The notes under the pieces are model-generated. The model saw nothing but the letters and a program-made list of their open reading frames with translations. It had not been told where the DNA came from and did no database searches. Both the position numbers and the translations under genes were made by a program. Below, piece after piece: positions 23,060 through 34,999 of a stretch of 64,000 nt of DNA (the stretch's first letter is position 1; each line of letters opens with the position of its first letter). Source of the stretch: Buxus sempervirens (Eukaryota > Streptophyta > Magnoliopsida > Buxales > Buxaceae); assembly GCA_947561395.2 (NCBI GenBank), contig OX387194.1:31258036-31322035 (forward strand), given 5' to 3'.

Positions 23060-25072
23060 TGCATGGTGTCTCTGTGGGCCCACAATGGTTCAAATAGAGC
23101 TGTTAGGCTCACTTTTTGGGGTCTTCAAGGATCAAAACAGCAAGGGGATCAAAGGGGCTTATCCCTTCCTTTCCCATCAACATGAAGACCAACCAGGGAT
23201 CTAAGTATCCCTAGTTTGGTTTCTTTTGCTCCAAAACAAATCATCATGCTTTCCTATGGACAAAAATCAAGTAAAAGACTAACCTAGGCATGCTTCAAGT
23301 GAATGGAAGGACATGCAAGGGGGTTGACTTCTCATGGTTGCAAAACAGGGACTAAAAGCATGGTAAAAACCCCAATGAGCACACATGCATAAAAACCGTG
23401 GGAAAAGCATGCAATCCTACAAATCTAAAATCATGGCGTACATGCTCTAAATCCTAAAGATTGGCAATAAAACTCTATACATGCACACAGTAGCAAATAG
23501 GCATATATCTCACGTATTTTAGCATATCCATATTACTTCCTTAAACCTAGAAAGAAGTTAGCATCTAGGGAAGGGAAAAGGAGGGGGGCTTATGCCAGGG
23601 TTACATTGAGATTCAAATGAGAGGAACATGCTCCTCATGTTGACATGGAACCAACACCCATAATGACCTTAAAACAGTGGCCGAACGAGGGTGGTATGAC
23701 CACTTTGAACCAACCAAAATGCTCTCTAGACCCTTTTCCTACTACCGGGCTTACCTTCTTGCCACATGGGAGCGACCTTTCAACAAGATGAGCAGGAAGA
23801 CATGACAAACACGATAATCTAACCCACATGGTGACTAGAACAAGAGGTTACAACAAGCTGAAAAATCAAAGTACTCCAAAGGAGCTGAAATTCATATATG
23901 TTGGATAAATTTTAGTGGGAAGTCATACCTTACAGTTGAGACACTGTTTGTAGGTGTGCTTGAGTTTCCTTGAGGCACCGAGCTCCTGGACAGCGCCTCC
24001 TCTCCTTCAAATGACCTCTAGGGGGCTCCTCCAAGCAATGGGAATGAGGGGAAAATGGTGGAGAAGTGGTTTGGGAGTGATTGGACTAGGGTTTAGGGGT
24101 GTTGGAAGGGTAGAGAGGGTAGAGAGGAGGGGGACGAGCAGTGTAGGGGAGGGCAGAAATTCGGCAAGATGCCAACCCCTAGCCAAATGGCCGGGGTCCC
24201 TATTTATAGCCAGAAAAAGAATAACCGAAATTAATTTTCGGTTACACAGATTTCCTAGTATAACCGAAAGTTAATTTCGGTTATACAGGATTTGCTTGTA
24301 ACCGAAATAACATTTCGGTTACTTTCGCACTCGATTGGCAGTTAATTTCTATCAGGTATGGATTCAGACAATCTATGGGGCGATATTTGATTTCACTTTA
24401 TGAACTGAAAATATATTTCGGTTATACACAGTTAGTGTATAACTGAAATTTATTTTCTGTCATTCTGCCAATATTTTTTATATTTGCAGATTGCTCCCTG
24501 GATTTGACCGATTTGACCTGATTTGACACTACAATATTTGCAGATAGCCCCTGCGCAATTTTGGTTTAATCCATGAGATATTTCGCAGATTTTGGATATT
24601 TAGGGATTGCCCCTCAAGATATTTTCTTGCGTTTCTTGCCACGTGTGCAATTTCTTTATCACGTGTGTAGTTTCCGACATTGCTGCCCGGGAACTTCAAC
24701 TGATCATATCTTCCTCATCTAGACTCCGATTTGAGCAAACTTGGTTGCGTTAGAACCGTATCGGAGCCCTCTATCCAATGACATAGGGTTAAGCATCTGA
24801 CTCGGGGTTCGGCAAAAGTCAACTTTCGGCCCACCCTTTAAGTTTGACCGGCCCACAGAACCTTCATCCGGACTCCGATTCCAGCAAACTCAGTTGCGTT
24901 GGAACCGTGTTGGGATTCTCTATCTATTGAGATAAAGCAAGGTGGCCAATTTTCCCTTGATCAAAAAGTCAATTTATCAACCCCTCAGGGTTTGACTTTT
25001 AAGCTGGGTTCTGCGTTTCCGGCTCTTCTGGGAGCGCAATACCTCATGCAAGAGGGCATGAGGTATTGATCA
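23060..25072 (-). repeat. Partial LTR H, Ogre-like, interrupted by LTR I
   Basis: On the minus strand it starts TGATCAATACCTCATG at 25072. Its first part resembles the start of the Ogre LTR at 27944 (GCGCTCCC, GTCAAACCCT, TTTTTGATCA segments). A TATA box (minus) lies near 24199-24208 and the TAACCGAAA hairpin array just upstream. It runs left until LTR I interrupts it. The right flank TGAGT begins at 25073. Nothing coding seen. Confidence 0.65.
24222..24322. repeat. TAACCGAAA hairpin array in U3 of LTR H
   Basis: Three near-perfect hairpins in 100 bp: TAACCGAAA/TTTCGGTTA (24222-24244, 9 bp); GTATAACCGAAA/TTTCGGTTATAC (24258-24286, 12 bp); GTAACCGAAA/TTTCGGTTAC (24298-24322, 10 bp). Each has a 5-base loop of different sequence. 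A weaker relative lies near 24400-24460. Confidence 0.92.
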
Positions 25073-26164
25073 TGAGTAACTGACCAGTAAGTCTTGGTGG
25101 GTTGTTGAGCGGTTCATCTCAGTTGGGGTAATGGACTGTTGTTCCTCCCAACTTGGAGATAGAGAACTAGCATCCTCCACTCAAGCTTGGATATATTTGA
25201 TGTGTTATTATTCCGTACTTTGTTGTTATACTTGTCATGAAATTGTTAAATGCACACATCCGCATAATGAACTCTTAAGGTATGGATCCATAGTCTTAAA
25301 TGGGAATGTTTGTATGTATATGCCATGGCCAGTGTTATTGTTATTGTACTGCTCTATTGTGATATCATCCCGGCACCAGCGTCATCGGTGGCCGATGCCC
25401 ACTTGCTACGGGGAATCGGCAGTGGATGCTTGTACGTCAAGGGGAATCGACGTATGGATGCCTACGTCAAAGGGAATAGGCATAGATGCCTAGCCACCAC
25501 GTGGAATCGGTGAAACTAGATGAGGCCATGTGTTGTATATATAAACATCCTAGATAACAAGTGATAATATTGAGTACATGATTGCTATTAAATGGATTAT
25601 CTGTACACTGAAGCACATGCATGCACTATTGTATGATACATGAGATGCCGTGGATTTTGTAGTATTAAAACTACCCGCATGTCATGGTTTATCGAAAGAT
25701 ATTGGCATAAACTGTGTTTTCACCGAATCATGCATGTGTTGCTTACTGAGACATTCGTCTCACAGTTGCTCTTTATCTTGTTTTTCAGATCCATCAACGT
25801 CCGGTGTGAAGGACCGGGCTAGGGATAGAGGCAAGGAGAAAGCTATAGGGTACAGAGAGGAAGAATACTATAGGCCTTAGGATTTTCTTTTGTTCATACT
25901 TGTATAGTTTTGGATTGTAAAACCTTTACATTGAGAAGAGTGACTAGTCACCCAATATTTTGTAACTAAACTCTCGCGTCTTGTTCCCTCTAAAATATAT
26001 ACACGAACACTTTTGATATGCAAATGTATAAACTGTTTGCACCTGCACTTGTATAGAAAAAAGTTTTAAAAATCCTTCGTGTTTTGTTAAGTATAATGGC
26101 CCACTTGCCACGGTCTGGGACGGGTTGTGCCTTGGAGGGGCAGACCTGGTTCCGAGTCATGACA
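25073..26164 (+). repeat. Partial LTR G (3' part), inserted in the CACTA gene
   Basis: Plus-strand 3' part of a solo-LTR-like sequence ending GAGTCATGACA, directly before CACTA transposase sequence. It contains the hairpin TGAGAC-ATTC-GTCTCA (25747-25762) followed by a pyrimidine tract and CAG (25786-25788), as in LTRs C, D and E. It also has a short tandem block (GTCAAGGGGAATCGACG-like, 25370-25510). The 5' part was separated by LTR H. Confidence 0.7.
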
Positions 26165-26654
26165 GACCGTGTAGGGATTTCCATCTAGAAGTTCCACATA
26201 TATCACATGACTCCTTGTGAGCAAAATCTTTCCAATATAACATACAATCGTTTAAGCACGCATCAATTTTGCCATAACTTAAACCCAAATCTATTATTAT
26301 CTTTTTTGTTTGAGAGAAATTATCTGGCAAATTTGTGCCATCTGGGAAGGCGTCTCTCAACAATTCAAGCAGCAAACTGAATATCTTGTTGCTCAATCCT
26401 CCCAAACACTTTAAATGTAATAACCTAATAATGAAAGACAATTTTGTATGTCTTTTACACCCATCATACAACTCTTGATCAGCATCAGTTAACAGTTTTC
26501 CAAACTTCCAATTCTCTTTATTTTGCGTGTCAGCTAGTGATTTGTGTGACGAACTCACTGATATATCTCCTTCAGTCTGAACCCCAAAAATTTCACTCAA
26601 CATAACCCTAGCCTCATCAGCCTTCTTATGTAAATCATCTCCACCATATGCAAA
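26165..26654 (-). pseudogene. CACTA (En/Spm) TNP2-like transposase, second fragment
   Basis: Minus-strand coding sequence recognised as TNP2-type CACTA transposase. It shows the run DEARVMLSEIFG, then LYDGCKRHTKLSFIIRLLHLKCL, NKIFSLLLELLRDAFPDG and LGLSYGKIDACLNDCMLYW, ending at CDICGTSRWK. TNP2-like transposases cut and move CACTA elements and are far longer (usually over 700 residues), so this is an internal piece of about 160 residues. LTR G interrupts it on its downstream side (26164) and LTR B on its upstream side (26655). The preceding part lies 34.5 kb away at 61183-61547, and the frame runs from ...DLVNLSL there into FAYGGDDLHKKADEAR here. The gene is dead as it stands. Confidence 0.88.
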
Positions 26655-26732
26655 TGTAACGCCTCAAATCTGGGTCATTTTTTTTCATGACTCGGATCAA
26701 GGTATTAACTTGTAGTAAATCACAATCAGCTC
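26655..26732 (-). repeat. Solo LTR B, 3' end fragment
   Basis: On the minus strand the 78 bp end in GGCGTTACA. The plus strand starts TGTAACGCCTCAAATC at the CACTA junction. The rest of B is at 56464-61182, separated by LTR A and everything nested in it. Confidence 0.65.
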
Positions 26733-27943
26733 TGTAGCACCCCGGATCCGAGTTGTTTATTAAAGATATAACTCGTCTCACGGTCACACTATGCTTGAGG
26801 CCATAGCAAGCCAAAGCAATAATATAATTCAACAGTTATATCAATATCAGAGTGCGGAAACAAAAAGTAATTAAAACCAAATAAACTAAAACTTTATTAC
26901 TTCATAAAATCTGATCAAGTCTTCAAATAGACTAATAAAGCTGCTACTATAAAAATCTGAACAGGAAAGTTCACTACATTACTCACTCCCATCTCTTCAA
27001 AACATAGAATAACTTCCTAAGACATAAATCATAAATCCTACATAAGACAATAGTAATCGTCTTCCACGTAGTCGTCAAATAGATGCTGCTCACTAGTACC
27101 CTGTGGCTTTACCCCTGCAGAATCATCCTCTTCAGGATAGAAGTTTGAAAACAAAACAAAACAAGCAAGAATGAGATATAAATCCCAGCAAGTAACACAT
27201 GCATGAATAAAGCAATTTATCATATAATTTTCTAGATAGCATGTGTTTCAAATACATAACAGTGATGACTAATTCAGTTGAAATTCATTTCTAAAATCAC
27301 CGTCAAATACAGTTACAATCAACAAACCAAATCCTCACAATGATATGACATCACAGGACTCATGAAAACAATACATCTTTGAAAAGCTAAATGCCTGAGT
27401 CAAGGGGTTGCCACCTCAGGGCTTAAGTGCGAAGCTGAGATACACAATCATAAACTAATTGCGGATCATCCAACCGAGATACATGGAGGGCTAGCACGTA
27501 CAATCCAATCAACTGCAACAACGGGGAATACCAGAGCAAGATACATGATGGTAACCCAAATAACCACATCGAGATACACGACGGATGGGATTGCTGTAGA
27601 ACAACCAGATACAGGAAGGCCTCATCGAGATACACGATGGGAGCATGATGTGAAATAGGTTTAACCAAAAAAAGAAAATACAATTCTCACTCCTGGCTAG
27701 ACTATGGATCCATAGCAAGCTATGCCCACTAGGCACACAAAACAAAAACTCAGAAATCATATAATCTTTGATACCAAAAACCAATTTATAACGTTCACAA
27801 TTCATCTCAAATCATCTCTAAGATACATGGAGGAAAACAAAGCTCAAACTCAAGCTACATGAGTGAGAAATAACCACCCTGAGGTACATGGAGGAAAATA
27901 TAAGTAATTCTGTCAAAACCACTCTGGAAACATCTTTAGATAG
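26733..27943 (-). repeat. Solo LTR A, left (3') part
   Basis: Begins TGTAGCACCCCGGATCC on the plus strand (end of the LTR on minus). Preceded by AGCTC, which matches ATCTC after the other end (56464-56468) at 4 of 5 bases, consistent with an aged target duplication. It contains TGAGAT-ATAA-ATCCCA (27172-27187), the counterpart of the conserved hairpin, and a short repeat block with GAGATACA motifs (27420-27660, again near 27820-27900). Interrupted at 27943 by the Ogre-type element. Confidence 0.75.
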
Positions 27944-28345
27944 TGTAAGCACCTCATTTTTGCGCTCCCGGAAGTGCCGAGAATGCAAACCCTAGATTGA
28001 AAGTCAAACCCTAAGGAGTGAAAATTTGACTTTTTGATCAGGTGAGAATTGACCAACTTGCTCCATGTCAGTGAATAGAGAATCTCTACACGGTTTTAAC
28101 GCAACTAAGTTTGCTGGAATCGGAGTCCGGATGAGGGACTTCGAGCCGGTCAAACTTGAGAATGAGTCGAAAGTTGACTTTTTGCCAAATCCCGAGCCAG
28201 GTGTTTAGCCCAATCCCAATGGATAGAGGACTTTGATACGGTTCCAACGCAATTGAGTTTGCTCAAATCGGAGTCCGAATGGAAAAGATATGAGCAGTCA
28301 AAGCTAAGGGCATTATGGGAATTTTAGCGATGCCACATGGGATGC

Positions 28346-28417
28346 CACGTGTGCACAAGGAGTGCTCACATGGGATGCCACGTGTGTGCATGGGAGCTCC
28401 ACATGGGAGGCCACGTG
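28346..28417 (+). promoter_or_regulatory. Three G-boxes at exact 33-bp spacing in U3
   Basis: CACGTG at 28346, 28379 and 28412, within a GATGCCACGTGTG-like repeat. The 3' LTR has them at 50019, 50052 and 50085 with the same spacing. CACGTG is the core site of plant bZIP and bHLH factors. Use as a promoter element is inferred. Confidence 0.55.
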
Positions 28418-29632
28418 GACCCAATGAGTGCTTCACATGTGTCACCACCCATGCAACCTTCCACCTCCCAAGAACCCTTTCTCTTCCCAAGCAACTCTTC
28501 CACCTCCCAAGAAACCTTTCCCTTCCCAAGCAACCTTTCACCTCCCAAGAAACCTTTCACCCCCATGCAATCTTTCATCTCCCCAAGGCAACCGTCCATC
28601 TTCCAAGATTTAAAAGAAAAGAAATTTTTCTCCAAGAGGGAGAAGGGGGGACGACCATTAAAAATTCTCTCCAACCCTCTCTCCCATTTTTCTCTCGACT
28701 TCAAGCTCTCCAAGATTGGCTCCCATTTGAACACCTCCACCCCAACTCCCATTCGAACTCCTCTCTCTAAAGAGCTCTCTTCCACCCTCTCCAATCTCCG
28801 GGATTCGAACCACTCCCCTCCATCTCTCTTGGCTTCTCACAAAATTACCTCTCCTTTATCTCTTCCTCTCCATCTCCATCCAAGCAAGTGGAAGTGCTGT
28901 TGTGGTTGGTGCCGCCAAGGAGGAAGTTACAGCTACGTTTTGGCTTGAAGGAGGTGTCTCCACCTTGCACAAGGAACCAAGGGACCCCCAGGTATTGATC
29001 CTCACCTTGTTTTACTTTTCATGTATGAAAATGGGGTCTTTGTAAGCATGTTACTATGTGTGGTTTTCTTCCCCTGCTGTAAGCCTATTCCAAGGCATCT
29101 ATGGCATGTGCATGTCTCTCACATCCTCACATAAAAATCACCAAAGGTAAGAGGTCCTCGTAGGTATGTTTAGGGAGCATGGGAGTCCATTTTCTTTACA
29201 CATTTTAGTGCCTCTTAGTTGCTGTTTTTGAGTTTATCTTAAGCTTTTTCAGGAGGAGCATGTTCCTCCCTTCTTCATCTGGTGTACCCCCATGTAACCC
29301 CCACATGCCCTCCTTGATGTTTGTTCTTCTCTCACTCTTTCTCATAAGTTTTCTAGATGTTTTTCTCATCTTATTTTTGCTGCTGGTCGTACCCTTGAAC
29401 TTGTCTTGTTGGTCTCAAGTGTCAGCATGTTTCCTTAATCTCATGTTCTCTATTGTTTTTGTGGGCACCTAAGCATGATCCCTCACCCCTTTTACCTGCT
29501 GTTCTTGCACATGTAGGCATGCTCCTTAACCCCCTTAAAGTCCTCCTAAAAACTAGAAGAAGATCCCCAAGGAAAAGGATACAAATCTGCAAAGTTCGGA
29601 ACTTCATAACAGGTTTTACTACTTGAACGTTC

Positions 29633-29970
29633 GAACGTTCATCAAACGCGGGTCGAACGTTCAGGTCAAAAAGTTGTTTTCTCTTCCATTGTTCGAACGT
29701 TCATCGAACGGCCAACGAGCGCTGCTCACAATTTCACTTTTTTTTTCACCACCGTTCGACTGACAGTCGAACGTTCAGCGAACGCTGCCCTCGGGTTTCT
29801 CTGCAAGACCCCAACATTCGACCGACAGTCGAACGTTCAGCGAACGCTGCTCTCGGGTCTCTGTAGGACCCCCAACGTTCGACCAACCGTCGAACGTTCA
29901 GCGAACGTTGCTCTCGGGTTTCTCTGCAGAACACCAACGTTCGAACGGCAGGCGAACGGCCAGTGAACGC
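29633..29970. repeat. TTCGAACGTTC inverted-repeat array in the Ogre LTR
   Basis: About five units of roughly 62 bp built on self-complementary GAACGTTC and on GTTCGAC-loop-GTCGAAC hairpins (for example near 29754, 29816 and 29877), alternating with a CTCGGGTTTCTCTGCA segment. Copied at 53647-53984 in the 3' LTR and, diverged, at 58144-58430 in solo LTR F. Confidence 0.85.
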
Positions 29971-31074
29971 TGATTATGTCTTCTGCAATTTGACTCCGAT
30001 TGTCTCGCCGTTTGGACCGTGACTTCTATAATCACCAAGAGTATCTCTACATCAATAAATTAGATACATCTGTGATGGCTTACACCAAAACTATTAAACC
30101 AATAGGGCTTCTGGGTGATCCGGAAGCCCAACATGGGACCTGGACCGCCGGTCCAATTCGGATGCATAGTGGGCCTTCCAACGGGGCCCACCCAGCCCAA
30201 TAAACCGAAAAGCATGCAAATAAGCAAGATTAAGTGAAATTAACCGATCGAATCGGATGGGCCAAACCTAATGCGGCCCACCCAGGCTTTGTTTGTGGAA
30301 TGATGTTTAAATTGTGTGGTCTGGCCGAGACCAAGGGCAAGGGCCTATCGGGCCCGCCAAAGCCCACCAACCAACCAAGTAAGGGTTCAAAACCTTAAAC
30401 TTCAAGAACATGGGCTTTCAAGCCTAGGATTGGACTACGGGCCCCAAGCCCCAATGTCCACAACCCTTTGGTGAATCTAAATAAGATAATTTGAAAACAT
30501 TTTTGGCAACCATCATGGGGGCCCACCTAGGGGCCCGCAAATCAATGCAGACCCACTTGTTACATGGAAATCACATAAATGCTCAAATTAAACTTTAAGT
30601 AAAGTCAATTCACTTCACCAAAGCCTACAAGGCCTCCTAAGCTTAGCCAGAGGCCCACATGGGCACATAGGCTTACCTAAGCCCACCAAGGCAACCGTGG
30701 GCCTTCCAACGGGGCCCACCCAATCAGACTCAGATCACTTAAGTAAAGCAAGATAAAATCAACTAAAGGGACCCACACCACTTAGGTGGTCCCGCCAAGA
30801 CCTAACTAAATGGCATATCGGATTAGGAATCGGGTGAGAACCAAGTGAGAAAGCTGACTCAAACCAGGGAACCCACGGGACCCGTCACCCGACGGGGTGG
30901 ACTGGGGTGTCTACGGACTTCCCCAGACCGCAACCGAGAACCGACTTAGAATCTCAAGCCGCAGACCAAAAGCCTTAAATAGACAAGATTAGGCACCCAG
31001 GTGTCCGCCTGCACCCCATCAGGCGGTGGCGACTCCGAATTACCCCGTGCCGCGTTTCCCATGCGCGCACAGCC

Positions 31075-31091
31075 TGGCGACTCCACTGTGG
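31075..31091 (+). other. Primer binding site, tRNA-Arg type
   Basis: TGGCGACTCCACTGTGG, three bases after the 5' LTR, matching the tRNA-Arg site known for Ogre-type elements. Confidence 0.88.
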
Positions 31092-32577
31092 ACCCCTCAG
31101 CCCAGTAGGACCCTGTTTAGACTGAGTCAGCTTAAGAGGGATTTGGTTGACATTTAGGAACTCTTGCTACCCCGTTTAACAAGGCACAGAATACACGTAA
31201 TTACGTGTTCTGGGGAATCCTGTCACAAGGACGCGATAATTGCCTAAGGCAAGTGGAATTTAAGTGGTCCCCTGTGACCCTCCACTTACCTGGGGATTCT
31301 CCCAAGACATCGTAAACGTACCAATTCTGCACCTTACTATACGAAGCAGTAAGGATTCCTTTATCACCTAAATCCAGACAAAACTCACCCGTGTAGACAC
31401 AACACGCAGCCCAACTGCACACACGGGCATGCCACCACATCGTGGTTGGATTTTTTTTCACATCTATGTGATGAACTGCGTGGGGTGACACGCACGAGGG
31501 AGGCTGCGTGGATGATCCGACCCTGAATAGATGAGTGAATCGGACACTGCTACTTCTTTACCAAAACTTAGACCTCTCTAGCAGCCTACCCGTCTGATTC
31601 CTACAAACTGATCTTTGGGATGGTATTAGCACCTACGCTCCCGTGGCTTGCCGGGGAAAGCAGGGTAAACCCATCCCCCCAGTTTTCTGGAGTCCATTAG
31701 CACCACCGGTTTCTTGCCGTGGCACGCGAGGATCCAGTACTGGTCCAGACCCTTGTAGGCTTATGTCTCGGGCTGGGTATCCTTCCCCACCTAACGTTTC
31801 TAAATGAACTCTACGTTGAGCATGTGAGGGTGGGTAGGAGTTGAATGATGAATACTAAAATTGAAATAAAATCCAGAGTCCATTAGGGGCAGCAACCCCC
31901 GCTTTTTGCATACAAAATTGAGTAAACCCTAGATTCCGAGCTACCTCAGCCCTAATTTAGGAAGCTAACCTAACTTTGATCAGGGGAACCACCCCAGATC
32001 CATGCATTGAGTCCTGTATGCTATTGGTCTTGACCCATTAGAGTCCGCTGGGAGCACTTTAAGTCCAGATTGGTCTTTTAGAGCAGATGAAAGCCGGCCA
32101 GATCAGAACAAGGGCACTAAACCCTAGATCTAGGAATTTTTAGCCTACCCGCTTGGAAGGCAATTTGTACCCTCCCTTTTGGCTCCCAACAGCCTTAAGG
32201 ATGAATTCTTTACAGCTTTGTAAATATTTTTGTAAACCTTCGCCCTCGATGGCAAGTTGTAATTTTTGCTGTGGTCCGACACCGGAAACAGATGAAAGAA
32301 CAGATGAAAGATAGAAAGATTGATCAGGACTTGAGTGTGCTCCTCTACACAAGTATGTCTAGGAGTCGCGCCTTCACTGGTGCCAACCCTTAGGACCACA
32401 CACCATGTGTACCTAAGTTAAATTCCGCATTGCTTTATCTTTTGCTTTATTCTGTGAAGCATGTTAGAACTGCTAAGTAGATAGCCCTTTTACTTACGAT
32501 TATGCATACTTTAGGACTAATTGAGAGTTTGGTGTGGAACCTTAAACTAATTTGGAATTTCGATTCGATAGTTGGCA
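31092..32577 (+). other. Leader between primer site and ORF1
   Basis: About 1.5 kb without a convincing gene on either strand. Long leaders are usual in Ogre-type elements. No clear repeats seen. Confidence 0.6.
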
Positions 32578-34010
32578 TGGCATCGTCATCCTCATCTGAG
32601 AGAATCCGCTTCCCTAGAATAGAGAAGTGCGCCTGGGATACCCCCTGGATCCGTTCTTGGACAAGGCAGCTCCAAGGGAGTGAGCAGATTGAATGGGAGC
32701 ACAAATACCGTATGGGACAGACTTTGTCCCTGTTAAATGTGCCGATCAACTGGGATATGATCCAAGCAGCCTTGCTTTTCTGGGATCCCCAGCTTTCAGT
32801 GTTTCGATTCGGGATCAACGAGTTGACTCCCACAATTGAGGAACTTGACCTGTTCCTCCGATTTCGTGACTTAGGAGAACCCGCTAGGCCAAGTCTCAAA
32901 GAAAGTTACAAGAATGAAGCTTGCGTTTTCTTTGGCCTCTCAAGGGGAGAATTCCAGACCTTAGGAGGTGACAAATCATTTACTCGGGTCTCTAAAACAT
33001 TCCTAGCTGAGAAAATGAGAAACAAAAAGCAGGAAAGCCCCCGGGCTTGGTTTGACACCTTCACCCTTGTGGTTCTGTCACAAATCTTCTTTCCAACTGG
33101 GGGAGACACCATTAATTTGGCCCTCATGGAAATTGTGGACCAACTCAGGGTGGGGTACCGAATCATGCCACTGATCCTAGCTCAACTGTTCCATTCCCTG
33201 ACTTTGTCCAAAAACGGAACTCGGAGGTTTCAAGGGTGCGCTCCCCTTCTCCACATTTGGCTGCAAGACCACCTGATGGTGTCATCACGTGTCAGTGCAT
33301 ATTACAAGGCAACCGGCGACAACATCTATTGGTTGGCTCAAAGAGAGATCAAACCAGACCTACCCGCTCGTGAGGATTGGTTTAACCACTTTCTCCGCCT
33401 GAAGGGAGAAACGGACATTAGATGGTGGGGTACATACAACATCCCCTACACCTCCATCATAGCTTTCAAGAAAAGAGAGGGCCTTTCCCTGATATGACTC
33501 ACCCATGCCGTGCCGTACTATCCGATTCGGGTTCTGAGACAGTTTGGGAAACCGCAGGGGATCCCAGTCAAGGATGACATGAGCAGTTTGATTGGTCCAC
33601 TCACTAAGGGACTAAGGACGCAACTGCTAACGGAGTGGAAGACAATTTGCGTATATCGAGAAGACGTCTTCACCGAATTACACTTTCAAGACTACGAGCA
33701 GTGGATAGCTCGGGAATTTGGCCACGACGGCCCCCCACCTCTTCAACCTGTCGCTTCAAGTGACATTCCAGTTCCGCCCCCTAACACATATAGGGACAGG
33801 GTGGCTGAACTACAGGAGACTCACTCCCGTATCCATTCAGCTTATGTGAATTCGGAGCGGGAGAATAGGCAGGCCAATATGGCCTTGCAACATGAATTGG
33901 AATTGGTGCGCAAACGCGCCGAGGAGGACCGACATTTGCGGAACAAGCTTCTGCGCGCCTTGAGGAGGCAAGACGTGTCCTCCCACTATGATGATGACCA
34001 ACCTAGCTAG
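32578..34010 (+). pseudogene. Ogre-type ORF1 (upstream of gag)
   Basis: Region starting at the Met of MASSSSSERIRFPRIEKCAWD, with about one break. It contains the pattern YRMGQTLSLLNVPINWDMIQ, then ALLFWDPQLSVFRFGINELTPTIEEL. This is the signature of the protein encoded upstream of gag in Ogre/Tat elements and resembles the plant mobile domain family. The C-terminal part is charged and helical (NSERENRQANMALQHELELVRKRAEEDRHLRNKLLRALRR), probably a coiled coil. Its function is not known; domestication of related domains in host proteins is established. The upstream Met within the same open stretch (32502) is less likely because the homologous core begins after 32578. Confidence 0.75.
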
Positions 34011-34356
34011 ACTTTGGTTTTGTTGTATTTTGATGAATATGCTAATGTACTGTGAGCCGCTGCGGCACCTCTTTTTTTTTAAGCATGAATTGCCTTTCTA
34101 TTTCGTTATGTGTTCAAACTTAACAAAACAAGAACCTGAAATAAAAGAACTAATTCCCTCAAATAGGGCAACTCGGTCTCCAATAGACCATCTCTCTCAA
34201 TAAATTGCAGAATTTCTGGTCGCTGCGACCCCTAACTCTTTTAATTGCATCTCTCTCATTGAGATCCTGAAAACCAGAAAGTGTTTAAAACACCCAAGAA
34301 TTTGAGCTCAGATCACACCCGTCTGTATCTTTCCCAAGATCATTCGGTCGAATTTC
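34011..34356 (+). other. Gap between ORF1 and the 146-bp repeat
   Basis: Noncoding; nothing recognised. Confidence 0.5.
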
Positions 34357-34945
34357 TTTAGGGCACCAAAACCGCCGATGGATGAGTCGGATATTGGTGG
34401 AGGAGCGTCCTGGCATAGCCTACCCCATTTAGTGATACCGAAGCCGCCGGTGATTGAATCGGATATTGGCTGCGGAGCGTCCGAGAACTACTAGCCGAAT
34501 CCTTTAGGGCACCGAAACCGCCGACGGATGAGTCGGATATTGGTGGAGGAGCGTCCTGGCATAGCCTACACCATTTAGTGGCACCGAAGCCGCCGGTGAT
34601 TGAATCGGATATTGGCTGCGAAGCGTCCGGGTACTACTAGCCGAATCCTTTAGGGCACCGAAACCGCCGACGGATGAGTCGGATATTGGTGGAGGAGCGT
34701 CCTGGCATAGCCTACCCCATTTAGTGACACCAAGGCCACCGTGATTGAATCGGATATTGGCTGCGGAGCATCCGGGTACTACTAGCCGAATCCTTTAGGG
34801 CACCGAAACCGCCGACGGATGAGTCGGATATTGGTGGAGAAGCGTCCTGGCATAGCCTACCCCTTTTTGTGACACCAAAGCCGCTGGTGATTGAATCGGA
34901 TATTGGCTGCGGAGTGTCTGGGTACTACTAGCCGAATTCTCAGTT
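34357..34945 (+). repeat. 146-bp tandem repeat, four units, each a diverged dimer
   Basis: Units begin TTTAGGGCACCGAAACCGCC at about 34357, 34503, 34649 and 34794 (period 145-146 bp), with a partial fifth to about 34970. Each unit is two related halves of about 73 bp: one with GGATGAGTCGGATATTGGTG and GCGTCCTGG, the other with GTGATTGAATCGGATATTGG and GCGTCCGGG. It lies between ORF1 and gag. Confidence 0.92.
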
Positions 34946-34999
34946 TACCAAAACCGTTGACGGATGAGTCAGACGTAGCTAAAGCAACCCTGAGTGCTG

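Larger units (their letters stand above)
27944..31071 (+). repeat. 5' LTR of the Ogre-type element
   Basis: 3128 bp, TGTAAGCACCTCATTTTT ... ATGCGCGCACA. It contains G-boxes at a 33-bp period (28346-28417), a pyrimidine-rich repeat of about 34 bp (28441-28600), an inverted-repeat array (29633-29970) and GGGCCCAC-rich sequence (30100-31000). Proline-rich and hydrophobic open frames (28337-28948, 29260-29472) recur in the 3' LTR simply because the LTRs are almost identical. No gene is called. Confidence 0.93.

Noticed and set aside
26655-27943. 26655 as the left end of LTR A
   Set aside because: The flank there (GCAAA) does not match the flank after A's other end (ATCTC). The TGTAGCACC end at 26733, with flank AGCTC, fits better and leaves 26655-26732 as the end of LTR B.
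28315-28948. Proline/serine-rich open frame, repeated at 49988-50312
   Set aside because: It lies in the LTR on a pyrimidine-rich tandem repeat; the second copy exists because the LTRs are nearly identical.
29260-29472. Hydrophobic 70-residue frame identical to the one at 53274-53486, looking like a small membrane protein
   Set aside because: Identity reflects the young LTR pair, not selection. The pyrimidine-rich strand encodes Leu, Phe and Ser by composition.
31201-31491. 96-residue minus-strand frame in the Ogre leader
   Set aside because: No recognisable domain, opposite to the element's transcription and within the expected noncoding leader.
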